Numbered from the stretch's first letter, positions 33,308 through 41,515 are shown. The stretch is 56,808 nucleotides of DNA from Frankia gtarii (GCF_025403375.1 NZ_JAMPTM010000012.1:1-56808), one strand, 5' to 3'. Numbers and translations: made by a program. Notes: generated by a model from the sequence alone, not told the origin.

Positions 33308-33350
33308 ATGACACTAAGGTTTGACGAATATGTCAAGTAGCCCCTAGAGT
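33308..33350. promoter_or_regulatory. Operator copy E with divergent promoters
   Basis: TTTGAC-GAATAT-GTCAAG at 33320-33337. Rightward: -35 TTGACG (33321-33326), 18 bp, -10 TAGAGT (33345-33350), 44 nt before the SDR start. Leftward: -35 TTGACA (complement of 33331-33336), 17 bp, -10 TGTCAT (complement of 33308-33313). It is the clearest case of one palindrome serving two promoters. No gene lies in 33152-33394. Confidence 0.75.
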
Positions 33351-33394
33351 CGCCAGCGTCGCCGTGCGGACTGACCGGGCAGAGGAGCTTACGG

Positions 33395-34321
33395 GTGCAG
33401 CAACAGGGTGAGGGTCTGCTGGCGGGACGCGTCGTCATCGTGACGGGCGGGGGCCGGGGAATCGGTCGCAGCCACAGCCTCGAACTGGCCGCGCACGGGG
33501 CAACTGTCGTGGTCAACGACCTGGGCGTCGGCGTCCGCGGGGAGAACTCGCAGGAGGAGCCGGCCGACGCCGTCGTCGCCGAGATCGAGGCCTCCGGCGG
33601 GGTCGCGGTGCGCGACACCGGCAACGTCACCGACTGGGCGGCGGTGCGCTCCCTCGTGGCGAACACGGTCGAGCGGTTCGGCCGGCTCGACGCCATCGTC
33701 AACAACGCCGGAATCCTGCGGGACGCGACGATCACCTCGCTCACCGAGCAGGACTGGGACGCGGTGATCGGCGTCCACCTCAAGGGCACCTTCGCCCTGA
33801 CCAAGCACGCCTGCGACTACTGGCGGGCCGAGTCCAAGGCGGGCCGCCCGGTCGCCGGGCGGATCGTCAACACCACCTCCGGCACGGGCCTGGCGGGCAA
33901 CGTCGGCCAGGCCGCCTACGGCGCCGCCAAGGCCGGCATCGCGAACCTGACGCTCACCACGGCGCTGGAGGCCGGCCGCTACGGCGTGACCGCCAACTGC
34001 ATCTCGCCGGTCGCCGCGACCCGGATGACCGCCGGCACGGGCCTCGCCCAGCCCGGCGCCGCCGAGGGGTTCGACCGGTTCGACCCGGCGAACTCCTCCC
34101 CGGTCGTCGCCTGGCTGTGCTCGCAGGCGTCCGGCTGGCTGACGGGGCGGGTCCTGCGCATCGACGGCAACACCGTGCATCCGGTCGACCCGTGGAGCGT
34201 GCGCCGCGGCTACAGCGCCGCCCGTGGCGGGCGCCTCGACGCCGCCGAGCTCGACGCCGGACTGCGCGTCGTGCTGGGCACCGCCCCGGCGGGCCTGGCC
34301 GGGCTGAGCATCGTGTCCTGA
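33395..34321 (+). CDS. Short-chain dehydrogenase, (3R)-hydroxyacyl-CoA dehydrogenase-like (308 aa)
   Basis: Complete SDR: cofactor motif VTGGGRGIGRSHSLEL, VVVNDLGVGVRG, NNAGILRDATI, catalytic Ser in NTTSGTGLAGN and YGAAK (Tyr/Lys). The NDLG and NNAGILRD elements match the dehydrogenase half of peroxisomal multifunctional enzyme type 2. A 60-residue C-terminal extension follows. The GTG at 33395 has AGAGGAG. First gene of the rightward operon from operator copy E; it would oxidise the hydroxyacyl-CoA made by the hydratases. Confidence 0.9.
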   Translation: MQQQGEGLLAGRVVIVTGGGRGIGRSHSLELAAHGATVVVNDLGVGVRGENSQEEPADAVVAEIEASGGVAVRDTGNVTDWAAVRSLVANTVERFGRLDAIVNNAGILRDATITSLTEQDWDAVIGVHLKGTFALTKHACDYWRAESKAGRPVAGRIVNTTSGTGLAGNVGQAAYGAAKAGIANLTLTTALEAGRYGVTANCISPVAATRMTAGTGLAQPGAAEGFDRFDPANSSPVVAWLCSQASGWLTGRVLRIDGNTVHPVDPWSVRRGYSAARGGRLDAAELDAGLRVVLGTAPAGLAGLSIVS

Positions 34322-34335
34322 GCGGTGGGCGCGGC

Positions 34336-34390
34336 GAACGGTCGTGACCCGAACGGTCGTGACCCGAACCGGTCGTGACCCGAGCGGTCC
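34336..34390. repeat. 15-bp tandem repeat in the operon spacer
   Basis: Three units of GAACGGTCGTGACCC (third with one inserted C) and a partial fourth, between the SDR stop and the next gene. Repeated GGTC/GACC blocks could fold. No function assigned. Confidence 0.65.
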
Positions 34391-34437
34391 CGGCCTGATC
34401 GGCGAAAGTCCTGGCTGGCGGCGAGAGGAGAAACGCG

Positions 34438-35673
34438 ATGACGACGGTGGCCGCTGTCGGTACGTATCTGCCCCCCTGGGGCAGCGCGCGGGGACGGGTC
34501 CTGGGGCCTGATGAGGACGCGCTGACGCTGGCCGTCGCCGCCGCCCGGGCGGCGCTGGCGGGCGCCGGCTCGGAGCCGGACGTGCGCCGGGTGGTCTTCG
34601 TGACCCGGGAGTTGCCGCTGCTCGTCGGCGGCAACGGCGCCGCGCTGCTGGCCGGCATCGGGCTGCCCGACGACGCCTCCGTCGTCGAGCAGGTCGGCGG
34701 TGGGCCGGCGGTGTTCGACGCGCTGGCCGGCGCCGAGGCTGGCACGCTGGTGGTCGGCGTCGACGCGACCGAGACCGGCGCGGTCGGCGCGGCCGCGGCG
34801 CTGGTCGCCGCCGGTGACGGCGTCGGCGTGGAGCTGGTCGGCCGGGTCGTGCGCAGCCTGCCGGTGCACAGTCGCGAGACCGGCGGTGGCGTGCGCGACT
34901 ACTCCGACGCCCGGCTGGAGCGCGAGCGCGGCGTCGGGGTCGCCATCGAGCGCCTCGACCTGCCCGACAAGCCGGTCGTCGTGGCGGGGCTGCCCGCCAA
35001 GCAGGCCCGCGCGCTGTGCGCCGGGGTGCCCCCGACGCTGCCGACGACCGGCGCGAGCGCGGCGCTGTTCGCGCTGGCGGCGCTCGCCGAGGTCGGCGCC
35101 GGCGGGCTGGTCCTCGCCGTCGAGCAGGGCTCGGCGACGGCGCTGCGCGTCGACGGGGTGCCCACGGTGCACCGCGACGAGCCGGCGCTGCTGGCCCCGG
35201 AGAAGCTGACCCGCACCCCCGGCCCGGACATCGCGATCTCGCTGGCCGCCTACGAGCGGGCCTTCGACGCGAAGCTGCGCTGGGACGCGGGCAAGTGCGA
35301 CGCCTGCGGCACGCTGGCGCTGCCGCCGCGCCGGCGGTGCATCACCTGCGGCTCGGAGGACGGCTGGTCGCTGACCCCGCTGCCGCGCACCGGCGAGGTG
35401 TACACGACCGTCACCGTGCACGTCCCCGTGCCGGGCCTGCCGACGCCGTACTCGCTGGCGATCGTCCAGCTCGACGGCGTCGAGGTGCGCGCGCTGGTGA
35501 AGGTGACCGGTGCCCCGGCCGGAACGGTGCAGATCGGCGACCGTGGCCGGCTGGTGCTGCGCCGGGTCGCGGTCCGCTCAGGAATTCCGGACTACGGATA
35601 TGCGCTGTATCCGGATACGGCCGACGCGGCCGCGGGTGCGGGTGCGGGTGTGACCGAGGGAGCGGTGCGATGA
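34438..35673 (+). CDS. Thiolase-fold (HMG-CoA synthase-like) and DUF35 fusion protein (411 aa)
   Basis: Residues 1-270 resemble a condensing-enzyme fold of the HMG-CoA synthase type (TVAAVGTYLPPW, GTLVVGVDATETGAVGAAAALV, PTTGASAALFALAALAEVGAGG). The nucleophile position reads VEQVGGGPAVFDAL with no Cys. From about residue 285 comes a DUF35 zinc ribbon (CDACG and CITCG) and an OB fold (TGEVYTTVTVHVPVPGLPTPYSLAIVQLDGV). So enzyme-like core and partner are on one chain. The ATG at 34438 follows GAGGAGA. Its stop overlaps the next thiolase-like gene by 4 bp; that product may be the catalytic one. Confidence 0.82.
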   Translation: MTTVAAVGTYLPPWGSARGRVLGPDEDALTLAVAAARAALAGAGSEPDVRRVVFVTRELPLLVGGNGAALLAGIGLPDDASVVEQVGGGPAVFDALAGAEAGTLVVGVDATETGAVGAAAALVAAGDGVGVELVGRVVRSLPVHSRETGGGVRDYSDARLERERGVGVAIERLDLPDKPVVVAGLPAKQARALCAGVPPTLPTTGASAALFALAALAEVGAGGLVLAVEQGSATALRVDGVPTVHRDEPALLAPEKLTRTPGPDIAISLAAYERAFDAKLRWDAGKCDACGTLALPPRRRCITCGSEDGWSLTPLPRTGEVYTTVTVHVPVPGLPTPYSLAIVQLDGVEVRALVKVTGAPAGTVQIGDRGRLVLRRVAVRSGIPDYGYALYPDTADAAAGAGAGVTEGAVR

Positions 35674-36830
35674 GACGGGTGGCGGTGGTCGGCGCCGGCA
35701 TGACGGCGTTCGGCGAACATTTCGACCTGGGCATCAAGGAACTGCTGCCGATGGCGGTCTCCGAGATGGCCGCGCACGTGGACAAGGGACTGGACCGCGC
35801 CGACATCCAGGCGGCCTGGTTCGGCGAGCTGACGACGTCGGACGGTTTCCCCACGGGCATCCTCGCGGACACCTGCGGGCTGCTCGACATCCCCGTCACC
35901 CGGGTGGAGAACGCCTGCGCGACGGGGAACGACGCGGTGCGCAACGCCTTCTACGGCGTCGCGTCCGGGGCGTTCGACGTGGTGCTCGTCGTCGGCGCGG
36001 ACAAGGTGCGCGAGTCCTCGGCGCGCAGCACGTTCTGGGAGTGGGCGGGGCTGACCCGCGACATGGCCTGGGACTACCCGCTCGGCCTGGTCGCCCCGGC
36101 GAACTTCGCCCTGCACGTCGCCCGCTACCTGCACGAGTCGCCGGCGACCAAGGAACACCTCGCGATGGTCGCGGTGAAGAACCACAAGCACGCCGTGCCG
36201 AACCCGAAGGCGCAGCTGCGCTACGAGATCACCGTCGAGCAGGCGATGAACTCGCCCGTGGTCGTCGCCCCGTTCAACCTCTACGACTGCACCCCGCAGA
36301 GCGACGGCGCGGCGGCGCTGCTGCTCGTCTCCGAGGACGTCGTCGACCGTTACACCGACCGTCCGGTCTGGGTGCGCGGTGTCGGGCTCGGTCTTGACCG
36401 GGTCATGCACCAGCACAAGAAGGACATGACGACCTTCCCGCCGACGGTGAAGGCGTCGAAGGCCGCCTACGCGATGGCCGGGATCGGCCCGGCGGACATC
36501 GACGTCGCCGAGGTGCACGACTGCTTCACCGGTGTCGAGCTGATCAGCTACGAGGACCTCGGGTTCGCCGAGAAGTTCGGCGCGTACAAGCTCATCGAGA
36601 ACGGCGTGACCTCCGTCGGCGGCGCCAAGCCGGTCAATCCCAGCGGCGGTCTGAAGGCGAAGGGGCACCCGCCGGGCGCCACCGGCGTCGCGCAGTGCGT
36701 GGAGCTGTTCGAGCAGCTCCGCGGCGAGGCGGCCAACCAGGTCGACGGCGCCCGCACCGCGCTCGCGCACAACATCGGTGGCCCCACAGCGGTGTCCGCG
36801 GTGACAATTCTGTCGTCCCAGCGGGGCTGA
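35670..36830 (+). CDS. Thiolase-fold lipid-transfer protein (SCP-x type, 386 aa)
   Basis: Nucleophile motif VENACATGNDAVRNA with Cys, and the C-terminal motif VNPSGGLKAKGHPPGATGVAQ with the His kept. The second catalytic Cys block is NIGGPTAVSAVTIL (Asn for Cys), the pattern of the SCP-x/acetyl-CoA acetyltransferase-like branch. EVHDCFTGVELISYEDLGF matches that branch too. It can be expected to perform thiolysis of a 3-ketoacyl-CoA with the upstream DUF35 fusion protein. Coupled by ATGA overlap. Confidence 0.9.
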   Translation: MRRVAVVGAGMTAFGEHFDLGIKELLPMAVSEMAAHVDKGLDRADIQAAWFGELTTSDGFPTGILADTCGLLDIPVTRVENACATGNDAVRNAFYGVASGAFDVVLVVGADKVRESSARSTFWEWAGLTRDMAWDYPLGLVAPANFALHVARYLHESPATKEHLAMVAVKNHKHAVPNPKAQLRYEITVEQAMNSPVVVAPFNLYDCTPQSDGAAALLLVSEDVVDRYTDRPVWVRGVGLGLDRVMHQHKKDMTTFPPTVKASKAAYAMAGIGPADIDVAEVHDCFTGVELISYEDLGFAEKFGAYKLIENGVTSVGGAKPVNPSGGLKAKGHPPGATGVAQCVELFEQLRGEAANQVDGARTALAHNIGGPTAVSAVTILSSQRG

Positions 36831-36857
36831 ACGACACACAGACGGGAAAGGGACCGG

Positions 36858-37628
36858 ATGGAACTGGCAGGCAACGTCGCCCTGGTGACCGGCGGCGCCG
36901 GCGGCCTCGGCGAGGCCACGGTACGGGCGATCGTCGCCGCGGGCGGGTCGGCGATCATCGCCGACCTCAACGACGAGCGCGGCGAGAAGCTCGCCGCCGA
37001 ACTCGGCGACGCGGTGAAGTACTCGCGCACCAACGTCCTCGACGACGACTCGGTGCTCGCGACGATCGAGGCGGCCGGCGAGCTCGGCACGCTGCGCTTC
37101 GCGGTGGCGTCCCACGGCGGCTTCGGCGTCGCCGAGAAGGTCGTGCAGCGCGACGGCTCGCCGGCGTCGATGGACGGCTTCCGCAAGACCGTCGACCTGT
37201 ACCTCAACGGCACGTACAACGTGCTGCGCCTGACCGCCGCGGCGATCGCGCGCACCGAGCCGGGCGAGGACGGCGAGCGCGGCGCGGTCGTGACCACGGC
37301 CAGCATCGCCGCCTTCGAGGGTCAGATCGGCCAGTCGTCGTACTCGGCGGCCAAGGGTGGCGTCGTCGGCCTCACCCTCGCCGCGGCCCGCGACCTGGGC
37401 TCGCTCGGCATCCGGGTGGTCTGCGTCGCCCCGGGCACCATGCGCACGCCGATCATGGAGTCGGTCGGGCCGGAGGCGCTGGCGAAGTTCGGCGCGGCGG
37501 TGCCGTTCCCGAAGCGCCTGGGTCACCCGTCGGAGTACGGCGCGCTGGTCACCCACATCCTGACCAACCCCTACCTCAACGGCGAGACGATCCGCCTGGA
37601 CGGCGCGCAGCGCTTCGGGCCCCGTTAG
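36858..37628 (+). CDS. Short-chain dehydrogenase, 3-hydroxyacyl-CoA dehydrogenase type 2-like (256 aa)
   Basis: Complete SDR with VTGGAGGLGEATVRAI, AVASHGGFG in place of the NAG motif, TTASIAAFEGQIGQSSYSAAKGG (Ser, Tyr, Lys present) and CVAPGTMRTPIMESV. The G-Q-I-G-Q-x-x-Y-S-A-x-K-G-G stretch is characteristic of HSD10-type hydroxyacyl-CoA dehydrogenases. ATG 36858 behind AAAGGGA. Last gene before a strong terminator. Confidence 0.92.
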   Translation: MELAGNVALVTGGAGGLGEATVRAIVAAGGSAIIADLNDERGEKLAAELGDAVKYSRTNVLDDDSVLATIEAAGELGTLRFAVASHGGFGVAEKVVQRDGSPASMDGFRKTVDLYLNGTYNVLRLTAAAIARTEPGEDGERGAVVTTASIAAFEGQIGQSSYSAAKGGVVGLTLAAARDLGSLGIRVVCVAPGTMRTPIMESVGPEALAKFGAAVPFPKRLGHPSEYGALVTHILTNPYLNGETIRLDGAQRFGPR

Positions 37629-37649
37629 GGCCCGCGGCCGCGGGACCGC

Positions 37650-37687
37650 CCGCCGCGCCCGGCCCTGCCCGGGTCCGGGCGCGGCGG
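37650..37687 (+). terminator. Strong terminator hairpin
   Basis: Perfect 13-bp stem CCGCCGCGCCCGG / CCGGGCGCGGCGG with a 12-nt loop, 22 nt after the SDR stop. Ends the operon that began at 33395. Confidence 0.8.
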
Positions 37688-37766
37688 CGACGGCGTTCCC
37701 GCGGCCGGTCCATGTTTCATCCGAGCCTGAGCCGAGCCTGACCCGGGCCTGACACGGGGAGTGGCG

Positions 37767-38774
37767 ATGATCAGAGCAGGCCATCCCGGCCATGGGCCGC
37801 GCATCCCGGCGGCGGCCGCCCCCCGGCGCCGGCCGGGCTCGATCCGGCGTACCAGTACCGTCGACATCGCGGGCGGCCGGGCGCTGTCCGGCCCGCTGGT
37901 GCTGCGCGGGCGGGGCCGTGACCTGCTCACCGATCCGTCCGGGACCGGGTTCGAGCGGGCGCACGCGGCGGTCGAGGTCGAGATCGACCGCGCGGCGCGC
38001 CCCGCCGTCGCCCGCGTCACCGCCGACCCGCCTCTGCCCGGCGTCGAGGCGCTGGTCGGGGCGAGCGTGCCCGGCGGTTTCCGCAAGGCCATCGCCGCGG
38101 CCCTGCCGGCCGAGGCATCCTCGCTGGGGCACCTGCTGCTCGACGACGTGCCCGGCGCGGTCATCATCTCCGGCTACGCCTGGGCGGTGGAGCCCGGCGA
38201 GAACGGGCCGCATCCGGGCGGCATGGCCCAGGCCGACATCTGCTCGGGCTGGCGCTCCGACGGCACGATGATGATCTCCATGCGTACCGAGGGCGGGTTG
38301 CCGCCGATGGCCGGCCCCGTGGCCCCCGACCTCGCCGACCCCGACGACCCGGCCGCCTGGCACGAGCTGCCACCGCTGGGCGTGAACGGGGTGCGCCGCC
38401 GTCGGCGCCTCGACCTCACCGTCCGCGACGGGCTGCTCGACATCGACGCGATGTTCCGCGACACCTACGTCGACTCCGACGGCGACGAGACCGTCGTCCA
38501 CGAGTACGGCCTGACCGCCGAGATCGACGCCGCGACGTTCACCGTCGTCACGGTCGCCGCGCAGCCGCGGGTGCTGCCGTGGGTCGAGTGCCCGCTGGCC
38601 GGCGCGAGCGCGGACCGCCTCGTCGGCACCGACGTCCGCGCCGTGCGCGGGCTGGTCGGCGGCGCCTTCCGTGGCATCTCCACCTGCACGCACCTCAACG
38701 ACCTGCTGCGCTCCCTCGGCGACGTCGAAGCCCTGGCCGCCGCGCTCGCCCCCACGCCGGCCGCCAGCTCCTGA
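37767..38774 (+). CDS. DUF2889 domain-containing protein (335 aa)
   Basis: The pattern is that of DUF2889: an Arg-rich opening with RRTSTVDI, RRRRRLDLTVRDGLLDIDAMFRDTYVD, HEYGLTAEIDAATFTVVTVAAQPRVLPWVECPLAGAS, and the closing STCTHLNDLLRSLGDV. Members occur in actinobacterial and proteobacterial acyl-CoA degradation loci, but no activity is known to me. The conserved Cys, His and Asp in CTHLND look like potential functional residues. The ATG at 37767 fits GGGGA upstream; the GTG at 37761 is too close to it. The gene after it is 88 bp away with its own promoter-like DNA. Confidence 0.8.
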   Translation: MIRAGHPGHGPRIPAAAAPRRRPGSIRRTSTVDIAGGRALSGPLVLRGRGRDLLTDPSGTGFERAHAAVEVEIDRAARPAVARVTADPPLPGVEALVGASVPGGFRKAIAAALPAEASSLGHLLLDDVPGAVIISGYAWAVEPGENGPHPGGMAQADICSGWRSDGTMMISMRTEGGLPPMAGPVAPDLADPDDPAAWHELPPLGVNGVRRRRRLDLTVRDGLLDIDAMFRDTYVDSDGDETVVHEYGLTAEIDAATFTVVTVAAQPRVLPWVECPLAGASADRLVGTDVRAVRGLVGGAFRGISTCTHLNDLLRSLGDVEALAAALAPTPAASS

Positions 38775-38808
38775 CCCGGCTGGTCTCCTGACCTCCTGGC
38801 CCACGGGG

Positions 38809-38853
38809 CGGAATGAATTCCGTGGTGGTGTCGCCGCGGTATTCTTGTAGTAC
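38809..38853 (+). promoter_or_regulatory. Palindrome and leaderless promoter before the hotdog gene
   Basis: Inverted repeat CGGAAT-GA-ATTCCG (38809-38822), then a -10-like TAGTAC (38848-38853) 9 nt before the ATG at 38863. No Shine-Dalgarno fits that ATG, so the message is probably leaderless. The palindrome is positioned for a regulator. Confidence 0.45.
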
Positions 38854-38862
38854 CGTCCAGGA

Positions 38863-39702
38863 ATGGTCAGGGATATTCGTGAAGTCACCCCGGAAGAACA
38901 CTGGAAGCAGTTCGAACAGGCCTGGACGGCCTTGCTCAGCTACCGGTATCTGGGAAAGCTGAGCCCCGATCTCGACAGTGCCGTCGAACTCGAGACGATG
39001 CCGCTGCGCCACGACATGCGCAACTCCACCGGCGGCATCATGGCGGCGCCGCTGTGCATCGCCTCGCCCGAGCCCTACTGGCTGGACAGCCAGTGCGTGC
39101 CGGCGCCGGTGGTCATGTCCTACGACATCCTCGACAGCGCCCGCGACGTCCGCGGTGTCGTCGTGCACCGCGACGTCATCCATCTCGGCCGCACCATGGG
39201 CTTCAGCCGGTCGCTGACGGTCGACGCCGACGACCCGAGCCGGGTGATCGCCGTGTCGTGCGGTACCGGGGTGAGCCTCGGCGACGTCCCCGAGGACTAC
39301 CAGAAGGTCGCCAATCCGCCGGTCCCGGTCGTGGACTCGCCGTCGCTGCCGCCGCTGCACCAGGTGTTCGGGGCGCGCCGCGGCGAGGACGGGTTCTGGC
39401 GGCTGCCCGAGGTCACCCCGGAGCTGTCCTCGCCGCACGCGGCTCTGCACCTCGGACCGATCAACATCGCTTTCGAGGCCGCGGCGATGGACGCCGCCGC
39501 CGCGCACGCGGGCACCGACGCCCTGCAGGTCGACAGCTGGATCGTCATGTTCGTCCGTCCCGGTGTCGCCGGGCCGTTCCGGGTCGAGGCCGAGGTCGTC
39601 AGCGGGCGCTCCGAGCGGATCGCGACGCAGCTGACCCTGCGCGACGAGGGCCGCGCGGATCGTGTCGTCAGCGTCGCCCGTGCCGTCTTCCGTCGGGTCT
39701 GA
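38863..39702 (+). CDS. Hotdog-fold (PaaI/thioesterase-like) protein (279 aa)
   Basis: Two hotdog-like halves. The first has PLRHDMRNSTGGIMAAPLCIA, where Asn/Gly-Gly match the active-site helix of PaaI-type thioesterases. The second has LGPINIAFEAAAMDAAAAHAGTDALQVDSWIVMF and ends VDRVVSVARAVFRRV-like (RADRVVSVARAVFRRV). Double-hotdog proteins act as acyl-CoA thioesterases or hydratases; which applies here is open. It probably deals with the CoA products of the neighbouring pathways. Leaderless start proposed. Confidence 0.7.
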   Translation: MVRDIREVTPEEHWKQFEQAWTALLSYRYLGKLSPDLDSAVELETMPLRHDMRNSTGGIMAAPLCIASPEPYWLDSQCVPAPVVMSYDILDSARDVRGVVVHRDVIHLGRTMGFSRSLTVDADDPSRVIAVSCGTGVSLGDVPEDYQKVANPPVPVVDSPSLPPLHQVFGARRGEDGFWRLPEVTPELSSPHAALHLGPINIAFEAAAMDAAAAHAGTDALQVDSWIVMFVRPGVAGPFRVEAEVVSGRSERIATQLTLRDEGRADRVVSVARAVFRRV

Positions 39703-39778
39703 TCCTGTCGCGGACACACGTCGAGTAAGCGGGCTGCTCCGGGGCGTCCCGTCATTGACGCTACTTGCGACGGTTTCA

Positions 39779-39793
39779 TAGAATAACGTTCTA
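39779..39793. promoter_or_regulatory. Operator-like palindrome TAGAATAACGTTCTA
   Basis: TAGAA and TTCTA arms with 5 nt between, in the AT-richest part of the 207-bp gap before the acyl-CoA synthetase. It resembles TetR-type sites such as the mycobacterial KstR box (TAGAAC..GTTCTA) but is one base longer, so identity with that box is doubtful. Confidence 0.45.
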
Positions 39794-39909
39794 CGCTCGG
39801 CGAATTGGTGTCCTCCGTATCCTGCGCCGGGATTCCTCCGCCATTCGCGGGAATCTCGTCTGCGTCGGTTCCACCTGCCGAGGCGCATCGAGTTCGAGGG
39901 GTGCTTCGC

Positions 39910-41514
39910 GTGCCGGTCTCCGTCATCAATGACGCCGCCACCTGGTGGGAGTTGATCGAGCGCCGGGCGCGGGCGACCCCGGATCTGGCGATGCTCGTCG
40001 ACGCGGGCGGGCGGCGGCTGACCCACCGCCAGTTCCGCGATCTCGCCGAGCGGGCCGCCGCCGGGCTGTGGGAGCTGGGAGTGCGCCCGGGGGAGACGGT
40101 GAGCTGGCAGTTGCCGACGACGATCGAGGCCGCCGTGCTCATGTCCGCGCTGGCCCGCCTCGGCGCGGTGCAGAACCCGCTCATCCCGGTCCTGCGCGAG
40201 GCCGAGGTCGACTTCATCGTCGGCCAGCTCGGGACGCGCTGGATCGTCGTCCCCGAGCTCTTTCGCCGATTCGATCACCGGACGATGGCGGAGAAGGTCG
40301 CCGCCCGCCACGACGCCCGCGTCCTCGTCTGCGATCCGGGCGCAGTGCCGGCCGCGGCGTCGACCGCGATGCCGGGGGCGGGGTCGGGCGCCGCGGCGGG
40401 GATCGCGATCGCGTTGCCGCTGGGCGATCCGGCCGTGCTGCCGCCCGCCGGCGCCGACGGCGACGCGGTGCGCTGGGTGTTCTACACCTCGGGCACCACC
40501 GGCGTGCCCAAGGGTGTGCGGCACACCGACCGTTCGGTGCTCGCCAGCTCCAACGGGATGGTCTACCAGCTCGGGTTCACCGACGCCGACGTCGCCTCCA
40601 TCCCCTTCCCGCTGGCGCACATCGGCGGCCCGGGGATGCTGGGCCTCATGGCCAGGGTCGGGTGTTCCGGCGTGCTCGTGGAGACCTTCGACCGGGAGAC
40701 CACCCCGGGGATGCTCGCCCGCCACGGCGTGACGATGCTCGGCAGCGCCGCCCCGTTCTTCCACGCCTACCTCGACGCGCAGCGCCGCCACGGCGCCGAA
40801 CCGCTGTTTCCCCGGCTGCGGCTGTGCGTCTCCGGCGGGGCGCCCAACGAACCGGGTCTGCACACGCGGATCCGCGCCGAGCTCGGCGGCGCCGGGATCT
40901 GCAACGGCTGGGGCCTCACCGAGCATCCGGTCGTCGGCTACGCCGCGCCCGGGTCCCCGGACGACCGGATGGAACGCACCGCCGGCCGCCCGGCGCCGGG
41001 GGTCAGCGTGCGGGTCGTGCGCGCCGACGACACGCCCGCCGCCCCGGGGGAGGAGGGCGAGCTGCGCCTGCGCGGCCCGCAGCTGTTCGCCGGCTACACC
41101 GATCCCGCCCTCGACGCGGACGCCTTCGACGAGGCCGGCTACCTGCGCAGCGGCGACCTCGGCTATGTCGACGCCGACGGCTGGCTGCACCTGACCGGGC
41201 GGCTGAAGGACATCATCATCCGCAACGCGGAGAACATCTCGGCGCTGGAGGTCGAGGCGGTCGTGCTGCGCCATCCGGCGGTCGCCGAGGTCGCCGTCGT
41301 CGGGCTGCCCGACGCCCGCACGGGCGAGCGCGCCGTCGCCGTCGTCGTGCCCGACCCGGACCAGCCGGCGCCGACGCTCGCGGCGCTCGTGGCGTTCTGC
41401 CGCGCCGAGGGCCTCGCCCCCTACAAGATCCCCGAGCAGCTCGAACTGGTCGCCGAGCTCCCCCGCAACTCCATGGGCAAGGTCCTCAAGCGCCAGCTCC
41501 AGCTCGCCTTCTGA
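39910..41514 (+). CDS. AMP-dependent acyl-CoA synthetase (534 aa)
   Basis: Motifs: VFYTSGTTGVPKG (A3), WGLTE (A5), RSGDLG (A7), GRLKDIIIRNAENISALEVE (A8) and SMGKVLKRQLQ (A10 Lys). WGLTE and NAEN are small departures from the norm. Related to the ligase at 12579-14255 along its length. Start chosen at GTG 39910, behind GAGGGG at 8 nt; in-frame codons reach back to 39805 but lack a ribosome site. Confidence 0.9.
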   Translation: MPVSVINDAATWWELIERRARATPDLAMLVDAGGRRLTHRQFRDLAERAAAGLWELGVRPGETVSWQLPTTIEAAVLMSALARLGAVQNPLIPVLREAEVDFIVGQLGTRWIVVPELFRRFDHRTMAEKVAARHDARVLVCDPGAVPAAASTAMPGAGSGAAAGIAIALPLGDPAVLPPAGADGDAVRWVFYTSGTTGVPKGVRHTDRSVLASSNGMVYQLGFTDADVASIPFPLAHIGGPGMLGLMARVGCSGVLVETFDRETTPGMLARHGVTMLGSAAPFFHAYLDAQRRHGAEPLFPRLRLCVSGGAPNEPGLHTRIRAELGGAGICNGWGLTEHPVVGYAAPGSPDDRMERTAGRPAPGVSVRVVRADDTPAAPGEEGELRLRGPQLFAGYTDPALDADAFDEAGYLRSGDLGYVDADGWLHLTGRLKDIIIRNAENISALEVEAVVLRHPAVAEVAVVGLPDARTGERAVAVVVPDPDQPAPTLAALVAFCRAEGLAPYKIPEQLELVAELPRNSMGKVLKRQLQLAF

Positions 41515-41515
41515 C

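Noticed and set aside
34336-34390. Tandem GGTCGTGACCC repeats as regulator sites
   Set aside because: They form one uninterrupted array within an operon spacer, more like slippage than spaced operator sites. Kept only as a repeat.
35592-38888. Very long open frame on the minus strand (over 1000 codons)
   Set aside because: It lies antisense to five well-supported rightward genes, is Arg/Gly/His-rich nonsense in composition, and shows no motif. Same for the long minus-strand frames at 22758-25787, 38695-41679 and 50967-53834: they are GC-bias shadows.
39754-39772. TTGACGCTACTTGCGACGG as an operator copy
   Set aside because: The spacer is too long and the right arm is GCGAC; no dyad symmetry remains.
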